From contig NC_081413.1 in assembly GCF_030272615.1 (NCBI RefSeq), positions 607,638,209-607,702,208 of the forward strand: 64,000 nucleotides of DNA, given 5' to 3'. Positions 62,601 to 64,000 of the stretch are shown piece by piece. The notes beneath the pieces are model-generated. The model saw only the letters and a list, made by a program, of their open reading frames with translations, did not search any database and was not told where the DNA came from. Positions within the stretch are counted from its first letter, which is position 1; each line of letters begins with the position of its first letter. This DNA is from Cryptomeria japonica. Taxonomy: Eukaryota > Streptophyta > Pinopsida > Cupressales > Cupressaceae. Made by a program: the position numbers and the translations under genes.

Positions 62601-63509
62601 AGTGCCCCCTTTTGGCACCTTTTATTTATGCAGTTGCACCGATAGATGCTATCAATTTTTATGTAGCTGCATGTTTTCTTTATGTTGTAGTTATAGTAAA
62701 ATGGGACTGTGCAGTTGAATAAGTCAACTGTGCCCACCTTTTTCTCAACTTCTTTTCCTATATAAGGAGGACCTCATTTGTAAATATTTATCTTTTTCAT
62801 GCTTAGCAAAACTCTGCAAATTTTTTATCCCAACTAAGACTTTGGGCCTTTTGTGGTGAAAATTCTATCAAGCAAATAAAGAAAACAATTTTGTTGATCT
62901 CAAACTTTGTGTTGTATCAAGAAAATTATTTATATAATTTAATGTTCCTATGTCCATTTAATATATATGTTCTTTATTTCTTTGATCTTGAAGATATTGG
63001 TATGTGAGTTAAAGAGCTCCTGAATCGTGCAAGTAAATTGTGTGCTCTTAACGTATTTGGGAAACCTTCTGATAAATTAAGTAATTAGTAGTAAGCTTTG
63101 TATTGTTGCGGTTACTTGTAGTTTAAAGAATTAGAAATTTATACTTGAAGAATTTGAGCTACAAGCTAAGTTTCTAATTGTTTGACTTGTAATAATCAGT
63201 TTAAGTTAGTGTTACCTTCAAGGAGACTTTGTGCTGCTTAATAGTAACTCTTGGTGTAGATTGTTAGATTCATAGTTCTTTTCTTTAAGTATCTAAAGAG
63301 ATAGAGAAATTGTAACCAGGTGAAGGGAGAATACATAAACTCTGAAAAAAGAGAGTTATATTCCCAACACCAACTGACAAATTTAATTTCTTATTAATTA
63401 GAGGAGAAATTTCATAGGGAACCTTCCCTTGATGAGAGGAGAGATTAATTTCTTAGCATAGCTTTGTGTGAATTATATATTTTGTCATTAGTACACTGTG
63501 ATAACTCAA
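62601..63509 (+). other. Non-coding 3' flank of the broken frame, possibly LTR or 3' UTR
   Basis: Begins just after the TGA at 62598, preceded by purine-rich GAGGTGGAGAATGAAGAA. CCTATATAAGG at 62758-62768 is a clear TATA-like box, so this could be an LTR of the outer element. I found no matching copy on the 5' side, so it stays unassigned. No coding frame. Confidence 0.4.
62758..62768 (+). promoter_or_regulatory. TATA-like box CCTATATAAGG
   Basis: A strong match to a plant TATA box in otherwise non-coding DNA, with no gene after it. Most likely an LTR promoter of the outer element. Confidence 0.5.
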
Positions 63510-64000
63510 TGATGAACGGTGAGTACCAAACTGGTACTAAGAGGGGGGGGGAGGGTGAATTAGTACAAGCACAAACTAAAAAAACTTCTCCTTAACCGGT
63601 TTGATTGCAGACTGTAAACTACTGGCAATCTCCAACACCGGTCCAAACCAGACTACTACTAGTTAAACAAAGTGCAATTGTGAAAGACATGAACCGGTCA
63701 ATCTTCTTAGCTTTCCACACAACCTACTTCCTCATTTCCACTTTGTCCTTATGCATAAACAGATAAACTATCATCGGAGACACAATAATTTATAGCATAA
63801 CATGATTCACCGCTTGACAAAAAATAACAAAGCATCACATGAAAGAGGCATCACACACGACACACACATTTTTCATGTGGAAACCCAACTGGGAAAAACC
63901 ACGGTGGGGATGAATACCCACAAGCTATTTTTGAACTCTTTAGAAGTCTACTCTGTTAGGAGCCTAGTCTGGTTAAAGACTGTTACAATAGGTTCTATTA
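63510..64000 (-). mobile_element. Partial LTR of a minus-strand Copia element, running off the window
   Basis: Starting with TGATGAACGG at 63510, the sequence is the reverse complement of the 3' end of the LTR family at 52197 and 58828: a G-run (63542-63550) followed by GGTGAATTAGTAC, ACCGGT motifs, and GTGGAAACCCAACTGGGAAAAACCACGGTGG (given here in parts) near 63878-63908. No primer-binding site complement lies before 63510, so this is a 3' or solo LTR. Confidence 0.75.

Overview
The window is nuclear DNA from a land plant. It has one intact spliced gene, a group I WRKY transcription factor in six exons over 12 kb, and almost everything else is decayed or nested retrotransposon in AT-rich DNA. 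Multi-kilobase introns, long gene-free stretches and old nested LTR and LINE elements suggest a large-genome plant such as a gymnosperm. That is inference; the sequence does not fix the species.

Layout. 1-0.09 kb: microsatellites. About 1.0-7.5 kb: a plus-strand LINE relic (70-bp tandem repeats, a DUF4283-type ORF1, then endonuclease, reverse transcriptase and zinc-binding ORF2), broken by many stops. 7.56-9.36 kb: a 5'-truncated minus-strand LINE tail with an RNase H domain, inside a perfect 12-bp target duplication. 9.4-18.6 kb: AT-rich relic DNA with a 1255-bp solo LTR (11135-12389, duplication ATGAT) and several direct repeats. 18.8-30.7 kb: the WRKY gene. 30.7-41 kb: gene-free DNA. 41-44.4 kb: LTR, primer-binding site and gag of a plus-strand Copia element. 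44.4-49.8 kb: a minus-strand Copia element with 3' LTR, complete but mutated pol and most of gag. 49.8-51.2 kb: an array of about 18 palindromes built on GGACTTTAAAGTCC, spaced about 48 bp apart. 51.3-62.6 kb: a long, broken, unrecognised reading frame split by a complete 7.77-kb LTR retrotransposon (52197-59961, duplication TGATA). 63.5-64.0 kb: part of another minus-strand LTR.

The most unusual part is 49.8-62.6 kb. The 7.77-kb element has LTRs, a tRNA-iMet primer-binding site, a coiled-coil/zinc-knuckle gag and several polypurine tracts, but no protease, integrase, reverse transcriptase or RNase H. In their place is a second reading frame of about 1,140 codons: a globular N-terminal part, a long Lys/Glu-rich coiled coil and a C-terminal coiled coil. 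The frame it landed in has a similar layout and a short stretch of possible homology, so a non-autonomous or env-like element family may have inserted into its own relative. The palindrome array just upstream shows paired changes in both arms.

The WRKY protein should be a nuclear regulator that binds W-box DNA. Nothing else in the window looks like a functional host gene. All element frames carry stops or frameshifts, many at places where the family has Gln (CAG or CAA to TAG or TAA), as expected for methylated, silenced repeats.
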